This document shows, one piece after another, positions 52,732 through 62,002 of a stretch of DNA of 64,000 bases; the stretch's first letter is position 1, and each line of letters opens with the position of its first letter. Position numbers and translations under genes: made by a program. Location: the NCBI GenBank assembly GCA_036504095.1, contig DASXVS010000024.1, positions 81,257 to 145,256 on the forward strand, written 5' to 3'. This DNA is from Armatimonadota bacterium. Lineage in GTDB: Bacteria > Armatimonadota > DTGP01 > JAKQQT01. Below the pieces are notes generated by a model. That model saw only the letters and a program-made list of their open reading frames with translations. It did not search any database and was not told the DNA's origin.

Positions 52732-54210
52732 ATGAAGGGCGTCGACATGCGTGTGAAAACGAGAGTTGCCGGTCTGGGTGCGTGCCTGTTGTTGGCCAGG
52801 CCGGCGTTTGGACAAGATATGAAACCGTTTCTGAGCCCGATGTTCGGCAGTCACATGGTCCTCCAGCGAGGCATCAAGGCGCCCGTCTGGGGCTGGGCTG
52901 CCCCCGGCACGACGGTTACCGTGGCAATTGCCGGCAAATCGGCCGACGCTGTCGCCGGTGCCGACGGCCGATGGTTGGCGCGGATTGGCCCGTTGAAGGC
53001 CGGCGGACCGCACACGCTCACCGTGAACGGCCCGAAGTCCGTTACTCTGGACGATGTGCTCGTCGGTGATGTGTGGGTGGCATCCGGTCAAAGCAACATG
53101 GAAATGACGGTCGCCGAGTCGCGCGATGCAGCGAAGGAGATCGCAGCGGCGAACTATCCGCGTCTCCGCCTGTACAAGGTGAACAGATGTGTCGCGCTGG
53201 AGCCGCAGGACATACCGGTTGGCCACTGGGATGAATGCGCTCCCTCGACCGTGAGCGCGTTTTCCGCCATTGCGTACTACTTTGGCAGGGAGGTCCATAC
53301 GCGCACGGACATCCCGATCGGCCTGGTGGAAACGTGCTGGGGCGGCACCGTGGCCGAGGCGTGGACGAGCGCGGAAGCCCTGGCGCAAATCCCGGATTTC
53401 GCGCCCGCTCTGGCGAAGAACCGGATGCTGAAGAGACAGCTTTCCTCAAATCCGAAATCGGTGGATCTCAGCGACCAGCCCAACCTGGCCACCGTACTGT
53501 TCAACGGCATGGTCGCCCCGGTGATCCCGTTCGGCATCAAGGGCGCGATCTGGTACCAGGGTTCCTCGAACGCGGCCCGGGCGTACCAGTATCGCACGCT
53601 GCTGCCCACGATGATCAACGACTGGCGGGCGCGGTGGGGCGTGGGCGATTTCCCGTTCTACATCGGTCAGTTGTACAACTACATGGCGCAGAAGCCGGAG
53701 CCTGGTGACGACGAATGGGCGGAACTCCGCGAGGCCCAGTCGATGACGGCCAAAGCCCTGCCCCATTCCGGCATCGCCGTGGCGATCGACATCGGCGAGA
53801 CGGAGACGATCCATCCTTTGAACAAGCAGGATCTGGGCCGGCGCCTTGCGCTGAACGCGCTGGCGAAGGACTACGGCAAGAAAGTCGAGTACAGCGGGCC
53901 CGACTACCAATCGATGAAGGTCGAGAGCGGCAAGATCCGTCTGACGTTCACGCATATCGGCGGCGGCCTGGTTGCAAAGGGCGGCAAGCTCACCGGTTTC
54001 GCCATCGCGGGCGTGGACCGCAAGTTCGTGTGGGCAGACGTCGTGATAGACGGGGAGAGTGTGGTTGTATCGTCATCTGGTGTTCCTGAACCGGTTGCGG
54101 TCCGATACGCCTGGGCGAGCAATCCCGTCTGCAACCTGTACAACAAGGGCGGTTTGCCCGCCTCACCGTTCCGCACCGACGATTGGCCGGGCATCACACA
54201 GCCGAAGTGA
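52732..54210 (+). CDS. Sialate O-acetylesterase-like enzyme, copy 2 (short form)
   Basis: 492 residues; signal peptide (LGACLLLARPAFGQ). Tandem duplicate of the preceding gene with the same catalytic motifs (WVASGQSNMEM, LVETCWGGTVAEAW, KGAIWYQGSSNAA, IHPLNKQDLGRRLAL). The galactose-binding-like domain of about 175 residues is missing, so the chain passes from ALAQIPDFAPAL directly to the second half. Long stretches of DNA are identical to copy 1 (for example 53728-53794 with 52198-52264), while other parts differ, consistent with gene conversion. An internal start at MRVKTR (52747) is possible. Confidence 0.88.
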   Translation: MKGVDMRVKTRVAGLGACLLLARPAFGQDMKPFLSPMFGSHMVLQRGIKAPVWGWAAPGTTVTVAIAGKSADAVAGADGRWLARIGPLKAGGPHTLTVNGPKSVTLDDVLVGDVWVASGQSNMEMTVAESRDAAKEIAAANYPRLRLYKVNRCVALEPQDIPVGHWDECAPSTVSAFSAIAYYFGREVHTRTDIPIGLVETCWGGTVAEAWTSAEALAQIPDFAPALAKNRMLKRQLSSNPKSVDLSDQPNLATVLFNGMVAPVIPFGIKGAIWYQGSSNAARAYQYRTLLPTMINDWRARWGVGDFPFYIGQLYNYMAQKPEPGDDEWAELREAQSMTAKALPHSGIAVAIDIGETETIHPLNKQDLGRRLALNALAKDYGKKVEYSGPDYQSMKVESGKIRLTFTHIGGGLVAKGGKLTGFAIAGVDRKFVWADVVIDGESVVVSSSGVPEPVAVRYAWASNPVCNLYNKGGLPASPFRTDDWPGITQPK

Positions 54211-54251
54211 GCCTCGGAGTTAGGGTTCCTTCGGTCTCAGAACTATAATGA

Positions 54252-54284
54252 GTGTGCGGGCCATCCGGCCCGCACACTTTTGGA
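54252..54284 (+). terminator. Rho-independent terminator after esterase pair
   Basis: Stem GTGTGCGGGCC/GGCCCGCACAC (54252-54262, 54267-54277) with an ATCC loop, followed by TTTTGG. TATAAT lies just before it (54244-54249) but inside the 3' region, so it is not taken as a promoter. Confidence 0.75.
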
Positions 54285-54302
54285 TCACATTTGGAGCCCA
54301 CT

Positions 54303-54428
54303 ATGGTCAAGAACACGGTCAAACGCGACGAGAAGCGCGTGATCATCTACTACACCTTCGTCGATGAACAGCCCACTCAGCCCTCAGCCCTCAGCCCTGA
54401 TACCGGGAGCGAAGCGACCCATGAGTGA
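54303..54428 (+). CDS. Small ORF upstream of galT
   Basis: 41 residues (starts MVKNTVKRDEKRVIIYYTFV, then DE) with TTGGAG 9 nt upstream. It ends at 54428 and overlaps the galT start by 8 bp (ATGAGTGA). The N-terminal half looks like a real small protein; the C-terminal half (PTQPSALSP) is encoded by a CAGCCCT heptamer array (54378-54398), so an insertion may have extended or truncated it. No family recognised. Confidence 0.45.
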   Translation: MVKNTVKRDEKRVIIYYTFVDEQPTQPSALSPDTGSEATHE

Positions 54429-55413
54429 ACTCCGCTGGAACCCAACCCTCGAAACGTGGACCATCACGGCCACGCACCGCCAGGACCGCACGTTCCTGCC
54501 CCCCGCCGATTTCTGCCCTTTGTGCCCTACGAAGCCGGGCGCGTCGGAAGAGTATCAGACGGACGTACCGGCGCCGGAATACGACATCGCCGTTCTGCAA
54601 AACAAGTTCCCGTCGCTGCAGACGCCCGCCGCCGAACCCGCGGTTGAAGGCTCCGACCTCTATCCGGTCAGGCCCAGCGACGGCGTGTGTGAGGTCGTTC
54701 TGTATACGCAGCAGCACGACGCCACTCTGGCGTCGCAACCCGTGGAACGAATCGAGAAGCTGATCCGCGTGTGGCAGGAGCGCTATACGGACCTCGGTTC
54801 ACGCCCGTACGTCGATTACGTGTTCATCTTCGAGAACAAGGGCAAGGTCATCGGTGTAACGATCGACCACCCCCACGGGCAGATTTACGCCTATCCGTAC
54901 GTGCCGCCGGTGGCGAAAACCGAGATCGAGGCGTCGCGCAAGCACGTCGAGAAGACCGGCCGCCGGTTGTGGGACGATATCATCGCCGAAGAGCTCAGGG
55001 ACGGCCGCCGCATCGTCGCCTCGAATGACACCTGGCTCGCACTGATCCCGTTCTACGCGCGATACCCGTATGAGGTGCACATTATGCCGCGGCGCCCCGT
55101 CAGCAAGATGACGGATTTCACGGACGCCGAGCGCTGGGGAATGGCCGAGATTCTCAAAGTTGTCCTTCAGAAACTGGATAACCTGTTCGGGTTCAGCATG
55201 CCGTACATGATGGTGATGCATCAGGCGCCTACGGACGGCGGGGACTACGACCATTACCGCTTCCACATCGAGTTTTATGTTCCGCACCGCACGGCAACCA
55301 AACTGAAATATCTGGCCGGCAGCGAATCCGGCGCCGGCGTGTTCATCAACGACACGCTGCCGGAGGAGAAGGCGGAGGAGCTTCGGGATACAGAACCATA
55401 TCTACTGGGCTGA
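54421..55413 (+). CDS. galT: Galactose-1-phosphate uridylyltransferase
   Basis: 330 residues from the ATG at 54421. Leloir enzyme exchanging UMP between UDP-glucose and galactose-1-phosphate. Zinc-site CPLC, ENKGKVIGVTIDHPHGQIYAYP with the nucleophilic His (HPHGQ, 150-154), PYEVHIMPRRPV and YRFHIEFYVPHR. It overlaps a small upstream ORF. Downstream alpha-galactosidase supplies galactose. galK and galE are not in the window. Confidence 0.94.
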   Translation: MSELRWNPTLETWTITATHRQDRTFLPPADFCPLCPTKPGASEEYQTDVPAPEYDIAVLQNKFPSLQTPAAEPAVEGSDLYPVRPSDGVCEVVLYTQQHDATLASQPVERIEKLIRVWQERYTDLGSRPYVDYVFIFENKGKVIGVTIDHPHGQIYAYPYVPPVAKTEIEASRKHVEKTGRRLWDDIIAEELRDGRRIVASNDTWLALIPFYARYPYEVHIMPRRPVSKMTDFTDAERWGMAEILKVVLQKLDNLFGFSMPYMMVMHQAPTDGGDYDHYRFHIEFYVPHRTATKLKYLAGSESGAGVFINDTLPEEKAEELRDTEPYLLG

Positions 55414-55485
55414 GGGGTCAGGATTGAGGGCCGAGGGCGCGTTTGCCGCTCTCAGCCCTTTCCCCTCAGCCCCCAGCCCGCTGAA
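55412..55485. repeat. Heptamer arrays in inverted arms (galT-oxidoreductase spacer)
   Basis: Left: GAGGGGT, CAGGATT, GAGGGCC, GAGGGCG (55412-55439). Right: CTCAGCC, CTTTCCC, CTCAGCC, CCCAGCC (55451-55478). The arms are complementary in character (GAGGGC against GCCCTC-type). It begins inside the galT stop codon. Confidence 0.75.
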
Positions 55486-55496
55486 AGGCACTTACT

Positions 55497-56549
55497 TTGG
55501 CACTGAAAGTTGGCATTATCGGCACCGGCGGAATAGCCGGTGTGCACTATCCTGGTTGGAAAGACAGCCCCCACACGGAACTGTTCGCCCTGGCGGACCC
55601 CTCCACACCCGCCCTTGAAAAGGCAGGCGCCGCCCAGGGTATCGACCTCATGTACGAAGACCCCTACGACCTGATCGGCAATCCGGAAATCGATATCGTG
55701 GATATCTGCACGCCGAACGCGTATCACACACCGCTCGCCGTGGCCGCTCTAAACGCCGGCAAGCACGTCATCTGCGAGAAGCCGCTGGCCCCCACGCCGG
55801 ACGATATCCGCAAGATGATCGCCGCGCGCGACGCCAGCGGGAAGATGCTGATGACGGCCCAGCATATGCGCTTTCAGGGCACGTCGGTAGCCCTGAAAGC
55901 CGAAATCGACTCCGGCACATTGGGGAATATCTATCACGCGCGCAGCTGGATGCTGCGGCGCGCCGCCTGCCCGGTGAGGCCCGGTTTCATCATCAAGGAA
56001 CACAGCGGCGGCGGCCCATGCATCGATATCGGCGTCCACATCCTTGACCTCACGCTCTGGATGATGGGACACCCCAAACCGGTCAGCGTGAGCGGAGTGA
56101 CACAAACCAAGCTGGCGCGCCAGCCGGGCGCGTTCAGCATCTGGGGTGGCGCCATACCGGAAACTTTCGACGTGGAGGATTTCGCATCCGCGTTCGTCCG
56201 GTTCGAAAATGGAGCCACGCTCATCCTGGAAGTGAGCTGGATGCTGCATCACAAAGCCCCCAACGGCACGGAGGACACGCGCATGTGGCTTTACGGCGAC
56301 AAAGGCGGCAGCACTTGGCCGGACAACGAGTTACTGCACACCAACAACGCGGCGCAGCAGATGACGAACACGCAGCTCACGCAGGCCGAGGGCGGGTCTC
56401 CGCACGCCAAGGAGTGCATGGCGTTTGCCGACGCCATTGTGAATGGCAAGCCGTCCCCCGTGCCGGCAGAACAAAGCATGGACGTGATGGCGATTCTGGA
56501 TGGCCTGTACCGTAGTTCCGCCGACGGGCGAGAGATCCGGATCGGATGA
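55497..56549 (+). CDS. Gfo/Idh/MocA-family sugar oxidoreductase
   Basis: 350 residues from a TTG start at 55497 (AAAGG 8 nt upstream). NAD(P)-binding GIIGTGGIAGVHYPGW, DIVDICTPNAYHTPLAVAAL and HVICEKPLAPT (Glu-Lys-Pro motif), then the C-terminal alpha/beta domain with GGGPCIDIGVHILDLTLWMMG (conserved Asp-x-x-x-His). Oxidises a sugar or sugar acid; substrate unknown. Sits between galT and alpha-galactosidase. It could generate 3-keto-glycosides for the DUF1080 protein, an inference. Confidence 0.92.
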   Translation: MALKVGIIGTGGIAGVHYPGWKDSPHTELFALADPSTPALEKAGAAQGIDLMYEDPYDLIGNPEIDIVDICTPNAYHTPLAVAALNAGKHVICEKPLAPTPDDIRKMIAARDASGKMLMTAQHMRFQGTSVALKAEIDSGTLGNIYHARSWMLRRAACPVRPGFIIKEHSGGGPCIDIGVHILDLTLWMMGHPKPVSVSGVTQTKLARQPGAFSIWGGAIPETFDVEDFASAFVRFENGATLILEVSWMLHHKAPNGTEDTRMWLYGDKGGSTWPDNELLHTNNAAQQMTNTQLTQAEGGSPHAKECMAFADAIVNGKPSPVPAEQSMDVMAILDGLYRSSADGREIRIG

Positions 56550-56578
56550 GGCGGGAAAACCACAAGGGAGAAAGTCAC

Positions 56579-58531
56579 ATGAAAACGAAGAGCCTGATGT
56601 ACCCCCTCGGCGGCGTCATCGCCGCGTGCCTTGTCGCACCTGTTTGGGCGCAGGAACCTGTTCAGCTGGACTCGCTGTCGCTGGACAAAATGACCACCGG
56701 CTATGGAACCGTGCGCGCCGGACGATCCATCGACAACAATCCGCTGACGTTGGCCGGCAAAGTGTACGAACACGGTATCGGCACGCACGCCTACAGCCAG
56801 ATGCGCGTGATGCTGAACGGCAAAGCCGCGCGATTCAAAGCCGTCGTCGGCGTCGATGACGAGAAAACGGGCCAGGGATCGGTTGTGTTCGAGGTCCGCA
56901 AAAACGGCAAAGTGGCGACGAGAACGCCCATCCTTCGCGGAGGAGCGGCGCCAAAGACCCTGGACGTTGACCTGTCCGGCGCCAGGACGATGGACCTCAT
57001 CGTCGAAGACGCTGGAGACGGCATCGACTCCGATCACGCGGATTGGGCGGACGCCGTCATCGTGCCCGCGCCGGGCGCCGCCGCCGCCTTCCAGGCTGTG
57101 AGCCTGCCGCCGCCGCCGAAAATGAAGCCGCCGAAACTCCCACTGGGTGACGGGCCGGCGCCGGCCATCCACGGCCCGCGCGTCACCGGTTCCACCCCGG
57201 GGTATCCGTTCCTGTTCCTCATCCCTGCCACCGGCAAGGGCCCGCTCACCTACTCCGCCAAAGGCCTGCCCGCGGGCCTCACATTGAACGGCAAAACCGG
57301 AATCATCACCGGCTCCCTAAAAAGCGAAGGGACCACCAAAGTCACCCTGACTGTGAAGGGCCCGAGAGGCTCGGCCACGCGCGCATTGACGATCATCGGC
57401 GGTGCGCACAAACTGGCGCAAACGCCCCCCATGGGCTGGAACTCCTGGAACGTCTGGGCCGGCGCGATTGATGACGCGAAGGTCCGCGCCGCCGCGGACG
57501 CCATGGTGAAGACCGGCCTTGCGGCGCACGGATTCCAGTACATCAATATCGATGACTGCTGGCACGCCGGCCGCGACGCCGAAGGCAACATACAGTCGAA
57601 CTCGAGGTTCCCGGACATGAAGGCGCTGTCCGACTACGTTCACTCCAAGGGCCTGAAACTGGGCATCTACAGTTCGCCGGGCCCCCAGACCTGCGCGGGA
57701 TTCATGGGAAGCTACCAGCACGAACAGCAGGACGCGAACACGTATGCGAAATGGGGAATCGACTACCTGAAGTATGACTGGTGCTCCTACGGAGGCATCG
57801 CTCCCCGGAATCCCTCGCTTGCCGACATGCAGAAGCCGTACCAGGTGATGCAGGCCGCGCTGAACAACGCCCCTCGCGACATCGTGTACAGCCTGTGCCA
57901 GTACGGCATGGGAAACGTGTGGGAGTGGGGCGCCCAGGTGGACGCCAACTGCTGGCGAACCACCGGCGACATCAATGACAGTTGGTCCAGCCTGTCCAGC
58001 ATCGGTTTCAGCCAGGACGGACACGAGAAATTCGCCGGTCCGGGACACTGGAACGACCCGGATATGCTGGTGGTCGGCAAAGTCGGCTGGGGCCCAACCC
58101 TCCACGCGTCCCGCCTCTCGCCAAACGAACAGATCCTGCACATCAGCATGTGGTGCCTGTTGTCATCGCCGTTGTTGATCGGGTGCGATATGACGCAGAT
58201 GGACAATTTCACCCTCAGCCTTCTGACAAACGACGAAGTGCTGGACGTGAATCAGGATCCGCTGGGCAAGCCCGCCGGCCGCAAATCGAAGGACGCGGAC
58301 GCCGAGGTGTGGGCCCGCCCGCTGATCGACGGCTCGAAGGCCGTTGGCTTGTTCAACCGCGGGAGTGAGACAATGAAGGTAACCGCCCGCTGGAGTGATC
58401 TTGGGATCAGCGGCGCAATGAGTGTGCGCAACCTGTGGCTGCACAAGGATCTGGGCGTCCATAAGAGTGCGTTCACCACGGAGGTGCCCCCGCACGGCTG
58501 CGTGCTGGTGAAGATAAGCAAGGCCAAATAG
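56579..58531 (+). CDS. Secreted alpha-galactosidase (NPCBM + Ig-like + GH27)
   Basis: 650 residues from the ATG at 56579 (GGGAG 8 nt upstream). Signal peptide ([13 protein letters not shown]), NPCBM carbohydrate-binding domain (about 25-165, [15 protein letters not shown] ... [11 protein letters not shown]), a putative-Ig (He_PIG) domain (about 200-280, [17 protein letters not shown]), then GH27: [23 protein letters not shown], nucleophile Asp in [11 protein letters not shown] (D400), acid/base Asp in TTGDINDSW (D464), and a C-terminal beta domain. Releases terminal alpha-galactose from galactomannan or raffinose-type sugars, feeding GalT. Confidence 0.94.
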   Translation: MKTKSLMYPLGGVIAACLVAPVWAQEPVQLDSLSLDKMTTGYGTVRAGRSIDNNPLTLAGKVYEHGIGTHAYSQMRVMLNGKAARFKAVVGVDDEKTGQGSVVFEVRKNGKVATRTPILRGGAAPKTLDVDLSGARTMDLIVEDAGDGIDSDHADWADAVIVPAPGAAAAFQAVSLPPPPKMKPPKLPLGDGPAPAIHGPRVTGSTPGYPFLFLIPATGKGPLTYSAKGLPAGLTLNGKTGIITGSLKSEGTTKVTLTVKGPRGSATRALTIIGGAHKLAQTPPMGWNSWNVWAGAIDDAKVRAAADAMVKTGLAAHGFQYINIDDCWHAGRDAEGNIQSNSRFPDMKALSDYVHSKGLKLGIYSSPGPQTCAGFMGSYQHEQQDANTYAKWGIDYLKYDWCSYGGIAPRNPSLADMQKPYQVMQAALNNAPRDIVYSLCQYGMGNVWEWGAQVDANCWRTTGDINDSWSSLSSIGFSQDGHEKFAGPGHWNDPDMLVVGKVGWGPTLHASRLSPNEQILHISMWCLLSSPLLIGCDMTQMDNFTLSLLTNDEVLDVNQDPLGKPAGRKSKDADAEVWARPLIDGSKAVGLFNRGSETMKVTARWSDLGISGAMSVRNLWLHKDLGVHKSAFTTEVPPHGCVLVKISKAK

Positions 58532-58590
58532 CGAAACGAGAGGATGGGGAAACGCGGGATTCCACGCCCCCGTTTCCCCGTTTTTCGTTT
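58532..58590 (+). terminator. Terminator after alpha-galactosidase, heptamer-like
   Basis: GGGGAAACG (58546-58554) pairs with CGTTTCCCC (58571-58579), followed by GTTTTTCG. The flanks keep an approximate 7-bp register (GAAACGA, GAGGATG, GGGAAAC, GCGGGAT). Confidence 0.7.
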
Positions 58591-58604
58591 CCATCTGTGA
58601 CTGC

Positions 58605-59696
58605 ATGAAATACACTTCCGAATACCGTAACGAGGCGGAAGCGCAGCGCTACGCGCAGGCGCTGGCCCACATCACCACCAGGCCGTGGACGCTCATGGAA
58701 GTCTGTGGCGGGCAAACGCACGCCATAGTGAAATTCGGCCTGGACTCACTTCTGCCTGACGGCATCACGCTGGTTCATGGCCCGGGCTGCCCTGTGTGTG
58801 TCACCCCGCTGGAAGTCATCGACAAGGCTATCCATCTGGCGCGCCGCCCGGATGTCATCTTCTGCTCCTTTGGCGATATGCTCCGCGTTCCCGGCTCGGA
58901 CACCGACCTGCTGTCCATCAAGGCATCCGGCGGCGACGTCCGGATCGTGTACTCGCCGGTCGATGCCGTCAAGGTCGCGCAAGACAATCCAGAGAAGCAG
59001 GTTGTCTTCTTCGCGGTAGGCTTCGAGACGACGGCTCCCGCGACGGCCATGGCCGTGCATCAGGCGAAAGCGCAGGGTGTGGACAACTTCTCGATGCTTG
59101 TTTCGCACGTTCTAGTTCCGCCGGCGATGGAGGCGATCCTTTCTTCTCCGGAACGGCGCGTCCAGGGATTTCTTGCCGCCGGTCACGTCTGCACGGTGAT
59201 GGGGGTCAAGCAATACGAACCGATCGCCGCCCGGTACAACGTGCCGATCGTGGTTACGGGATTTGAGCCGCTCGACATCCTCCAGGGCATCACGATGTGC
59301 GTAAAGCAGCTCGAAGAAGGGCGGGCGGTCGTCGAGAACCAGTACGCCCGCTCGGTCCGGCTCGACGGAAACGAGCCGGCCATGCGCCTGATCGAGACCG
59401 TTTTCGAGATTGCGCCACAGAAGTGGCGCGGCATCGGCGCGATACCCCAGAGCGGGCTGGCCCTTCGCGAAGCGTACTCCCGGCACGATGCGAATCGCCG
59501 CTTCGGCCTCGAAGGGATGACCGCCGATGAACCGGCGGAATGTCTCAGCGGCCAGGTCTTGCAGGGGATAATCAAGCCGCACGAATGCCCCGCATTCGGC
59601 GCTAAATGCACACCCGAGCGCCCGCTGGGAGCGCCGATGGTGTCGTCCGAAGGCGCCTGTGCGGCTTACTACCGTTACAGGGGACACGGTTTGTAG
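58605..59696 (+). CDS. hypD: Hydrogenase maturation factor HypD
   Basis: 363 residues. Iron-sulfur scaffold for building Fe(CN)2CO of [NiFe]-hydrogenase. [58 protein letters not shown], and the C-terminal [20 protein letters not shown] with the cluster cysteines. Followed 72 bp later by hypE. hypA, B, C and F and hydrogenase structural genes are not in the window. Confidence 0.96.
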   Translation: MKYTSEYRNEAEAQRYAQALAHITTRPWTLMEVCGGQTHAIVKFGLDSLLPDGITLVHGPGCPVCVTPLEVIDKAIHLARRPDVIFCSFGDMLRVPGSDTDLLSIKASGGDVRIVYSPVDAVKVAQDNPEKQVVFFAVGFETTAPATAMAVHQAKAQGVDNFSMLVSHVLVPPAMEAILSSPERRVQGFLAAGHVCTVMGVKQYEPIAARYNVPIVVTGFEPLDILQGITMCVKQLEEGRAVVENQYARSVRLDGNEPAMRLIETVFEIAPQKWRGIGAIPQSGLALREAYSRHDANRRFGLEGMTADEPAECLSGQVLQGIIKPHECPAFGAKCTPERPLGAPMVSSEGACAAYYRYRGHGL

Positions 59697-59767
59697 GCGC
59701 CTTGCTCTCGCTCCCTCGCTCGAACGGCTTCCCTGATCAACGCGGCGAATGCATCGCCCCTTCCGGA

Positions 59768-59800
59768 TGTGGACAAACCTGTGGATAAACCTGTGGATTT
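59768..59800 (+). promoter_or_regulatory. Three DnaA-box-like nonamers, 12-bp period
   Basis: TGTGGACAA (59768), TGTGGATAA (59780) and TGTGGATTT (59792). The middle one is the exact complement of the DnaA box TTATCCACA. The array overlaps the start of hypE and encodes its [11 protein letters not shown]-terminus. A second such array is at 62809-62841. Confidence 0.45.
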
Positions 59801-60836
59801 CACTCTCTCATGCCCGATCCCCATCGAGCGCTACCCCCATGTGCTGATGGCCCATGGCGGTGGTGGACGCCTGATGCACGACCTCATCGAGAAGATGATC
59901 GTGCCGGGATTTGAGGGCCTGCCGGACGCGCGCCGGCACGATTCGGCGGTGTTGGCCACCGGGTCCGATCGCATCGCGTTCACAACCGATTCCTACGTCG
60001 TCCGCCCCCTGTTCTTCCCCGGCGGAGACATCGGCAGCATGGCCGTTCATGGCACGGTGAACGACCTGGCTATGTCCGCAGCGCGTCCCGTTGCGCTCAG
60101 CGCTGCGTTCATCCTGGAGGAAGGGCTTCCGATGGAGACGCTGTGGGAGATCGTGCGCTCCATGCAGGCGGCCGCCGCCGCGGTGGGAGTAAAGATTGTA
60201 ACCGGTGACACGAAGGTCGTTGACCGCGGCAAAGGCGACGGCATTTTCATCAATACCGCCGGCATCGGCGTGCCGCTGACCGCGGCCGAGATCTCTCCCC
60301 GGATGGTGGCCCCGGGCGATGTGGTGATCGTCAGCGGCGACATCGGGCGGCACGGCATGGCCATCATGGCCGCGCGCGAGGGACTGGAGTTGGAAAGCGC
60401 CATCGACAGCGATTCGGCGCCTGTGAACAACGTTGTGGAAAACCTCGTTGCCGCCGGCGTCGAGATCCACTGCCTGCGTGACCTGACGCGCGGCGGCCTG
60501 GCGAGCGCCATGAACGAGATCGCGGGCGCCGCCGGATGCTGTATCGCGTTGGACGAGGCGGGCATACCGGTCCGCGAGGATGTCCGGGCCGCGTGCGAAA
60601 TCCTCGGGTTCGACCCTCTCTACGTCGCCTGCGAAGGCCGCTTTGCCGCCTTCGTCCCGGAGAGCGACTCCCAGCGTGCCCTTGAGGTGATGCGCGCCGT
60701 CCCGGTTTCGTCGAATGCGGCAGTCGCCGGAAGGGTCTCGGAAGCGCCGGCGCGCACCGTCACACTGCGGACATCCGTCGGAACCACGCGCATCGTCGAC
60801 ATGCTCAGCGGCGAACAACTGCCCCGAATTTGCTGA
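59769..60836 (+). CDS. hypE: Hydrogenase maturation factor HypE
   Basis: 355 residues, PurM-like ATP-dependent dehydratase that forms thiocyanate on its C-terminal Cys for Hyp[67 protein letters not shown], and the diagnostic C-terminal PRIC. The start is uncertain because three in-frame GTGs (59769, 59781, 59793) occur in a 12-bp-period repeat; family similarity starts near residue 20. Confidence 0.95.
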   Translation: MDKPVDKPVDFTLSCPIPIERYPHVLMAHGGGGRLMHDLIEKMIVPGFEGLPDARRHDSAVLATGSDRIAFTTDSYVVRPLFFPGGDIGSMAVHGTVNDLAMSAARPVALSAAFILEEGLPMETLWEIVRSMQAAAAAVGVKIVTGDTKVVDRGKGDGIFINTAGIGVPLTAAEISPRMVAPGDVVIVSGDIGRHGMAIMAAREGLELESAIDSDSAPVNNVVENLVAAGVEIHCLRDLTRGGLASAMNEIAGAAGCCIALDEAGIPVREDVRAACEILGFDPLYVACEGRFAAFVPESDSQRALEVMRAVPVSSNAAVAGRVSEAPARTVTLRTSVGTTRIVDMLSGEQLPRIC

Positions 60837-60849
60837 TAAAATCGTCAGG

Positions 60850-60884
60850 TTTGCCTTTTTGCTCATCAATGGTAAAATATTGAT
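60850..60884 (+). promoter_or_regulatory. Promoter with operator-like palindrome downstream of hypE
   Basis: TTTGCC (60850-60855), 17-bp spacer, TAAAAT (60873-60878) in an AT-rich patch. ATCAAT/ATTGAT (60865-60870, 60879-60884) straddles the -10 element and could be an operator. It would serve the small ORF at 60951. Confidence 0.4.
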
Positions 60885-60950
60885 AAGCCAGATTGGCGAA
60901 GCACTGAGCGGCGCCCCCTCGAGGGCCGGATGCCGCGAGAAGGACAGACG

Positions 60951-61199
60951 ATGTACATCAGTTATGAAGGTGACGACGACTGCGATTCCGTGCGCACGCG
61001 CGGGCAGGACATCCGCGACCTGCTGCGACGTGCCGCTCGGTCTGTTGACCGCATCCAGGACGAATCGGCCCGGGACGCTGTGTCCGAACTCGTTGATGCA
61101 CTGCGCGTGGTAACGAATATCCTTTACGATCTCAGCGAACCCCCCTCCAGGCGCTTGGAGGAACTGCGATCCCACGCGGCCCCCTACTCTCTCAGCTAG
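60951..61199 (+). CDS. Small acidic protein, unknown
   Basis: 82 residues from the ATG at 60951 (AAGGA 8 nt upstream); an ATG at 60930 would add seven codons. Mainly helical: RTRGQDIRDLLRRAARSVDR and ESARDAVSELVDALRVVTNI. No family recognised. Its own promoter candidate lies upstream. Confidence 0.5.
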   Translation: MYISYEGDDDCDSVRTRGQDIRDLLRRAARSVDRIQDESARDAVSELVDALRVVTNILYDLSEPPSRRLEELRSHAAPYSLS

Positions 61200-61232
61200 C
61201 GCTTTGAATGCTTCCGGTAGAGCGCCTGCGTG

Positions 61233-61261
61233 TGGCCGCTCTGCGCGGCCCGGGCTATAAT
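61233..61261 (+). promoter_or_regulatory. Promoter candidate TGGCCG-N17-TATAAT
   Basis: TGGCCG (61233-61238), 17-bp spacer, TATAAT (61256-61261), 17 bp before the next start codon. Identical hexamers and spacing to 19531-19559. Confidence 0.45.
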
Positions 61262-61278
61262 CTGCCTGGAGGCCACGT

Positions 61279-61965
61279 ATGAGCGCAAAGGAAGAACTGG
61301 CGGATCGACGTATTCGCGAATGGTTTCTGCGTGAACAGGCGCAAAGACAGAGTCGCAGCCATACACATCGCCCCGGCATCCCCCATATGATCACCATTTC
61401 GCGCCAGTACGGAGCGGGCGGTCACACCGTCGCCGAAGCCCTGGTGACACGTCTGGGGAAACCGTGGGAAATCTGGGATCGCAGCATCATCGAGAAAATG
61501 GCCGAAAGCGCGAACGTCCAGAAAGAGATGGTGCTTGCGCTCGATGAACACGCGCGAACGTGGGTGGACGAAACCATCCACTTTGCGATGGGGCTCGGCG
61601 TCATGGAACAGGCCACCTTCCGGAAGCACCTTGCCCTCGTGCTGGCTTCTCTCGCCCAGCAGGGCCACATCATCACGATAGGCCGCGGAGCCAACTTTAT
61701 CCTCCCCGAGGCGCTCAATGTGCGCCTGATGGCCAATCTCGAGACGAGGTCGAAGACCATCATGCAACTCGAAGGCATCGACCATGCCCACGCCCTCAAG
61801 CGCATCCAGCAGGTGGACAGGGAGCGGGCAGACTACACCCGCCGCTGCTTCGACCGCGATATCAACGACCCCACCGCGTACGACATGGTGCTCTCCACCG
61901 GCAAACTGGGGATCGAGACCACCGTGGAAGCGATCGCCGTCGTCGCCACGCTCCGGTTCAAGTAG
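61279..61965 (+). CDS. Cytidylate kinase-like family protein
   Basis: 228 residues, GGAGG 7 nt before the ATG. P-loop-type opening ITISRQYGAGGHTVAEALVTRLG (lacking a classical GK[ST]), WEIWDRSIIEKMAESANV, ITIGRGANFILP, then VRLMANLETRSKTIMQLEG and the lid HALKRIQQVDRERADYTRRCFDRD-INDPTAYDMVL. Such Cmk-like proteins are probably nucleotide or small-molecule kinases; the exact substrate is unknown. A basic tail of about 35 residues precedes the domain. Confidence 0.82.
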   Translation: MSAKEELADRRIREWFLREQAQRQSRSHTHRPGIPHMITISRQYGAGGHTVAEALVTRLGKPWEIWDRSIIEKMAESANVQKEMVLALDEHARTWVDETIHFAMGLGVMEQATFRKHLALVLASLAQQGHIITIGRGANFILPEALNVRLMANLETRSKTIMQLEGIDHAHALKRIQQVDRERADYTRRCFDRDINDPTAYDMVLSTGKLGIETTVEAIAVVATLRFK

Positions 61966-62002
61966 GGCCGACGCGCCGGTTGGATCGCCGCGGCGCCTGG
62001 AG

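Noticed and set aside
54244..54249. TATAAT before the terminator after the esterase pair
   Set aside because: No -35, and it directly precedes a strong terminator, so it is unlikely to drive transcription.
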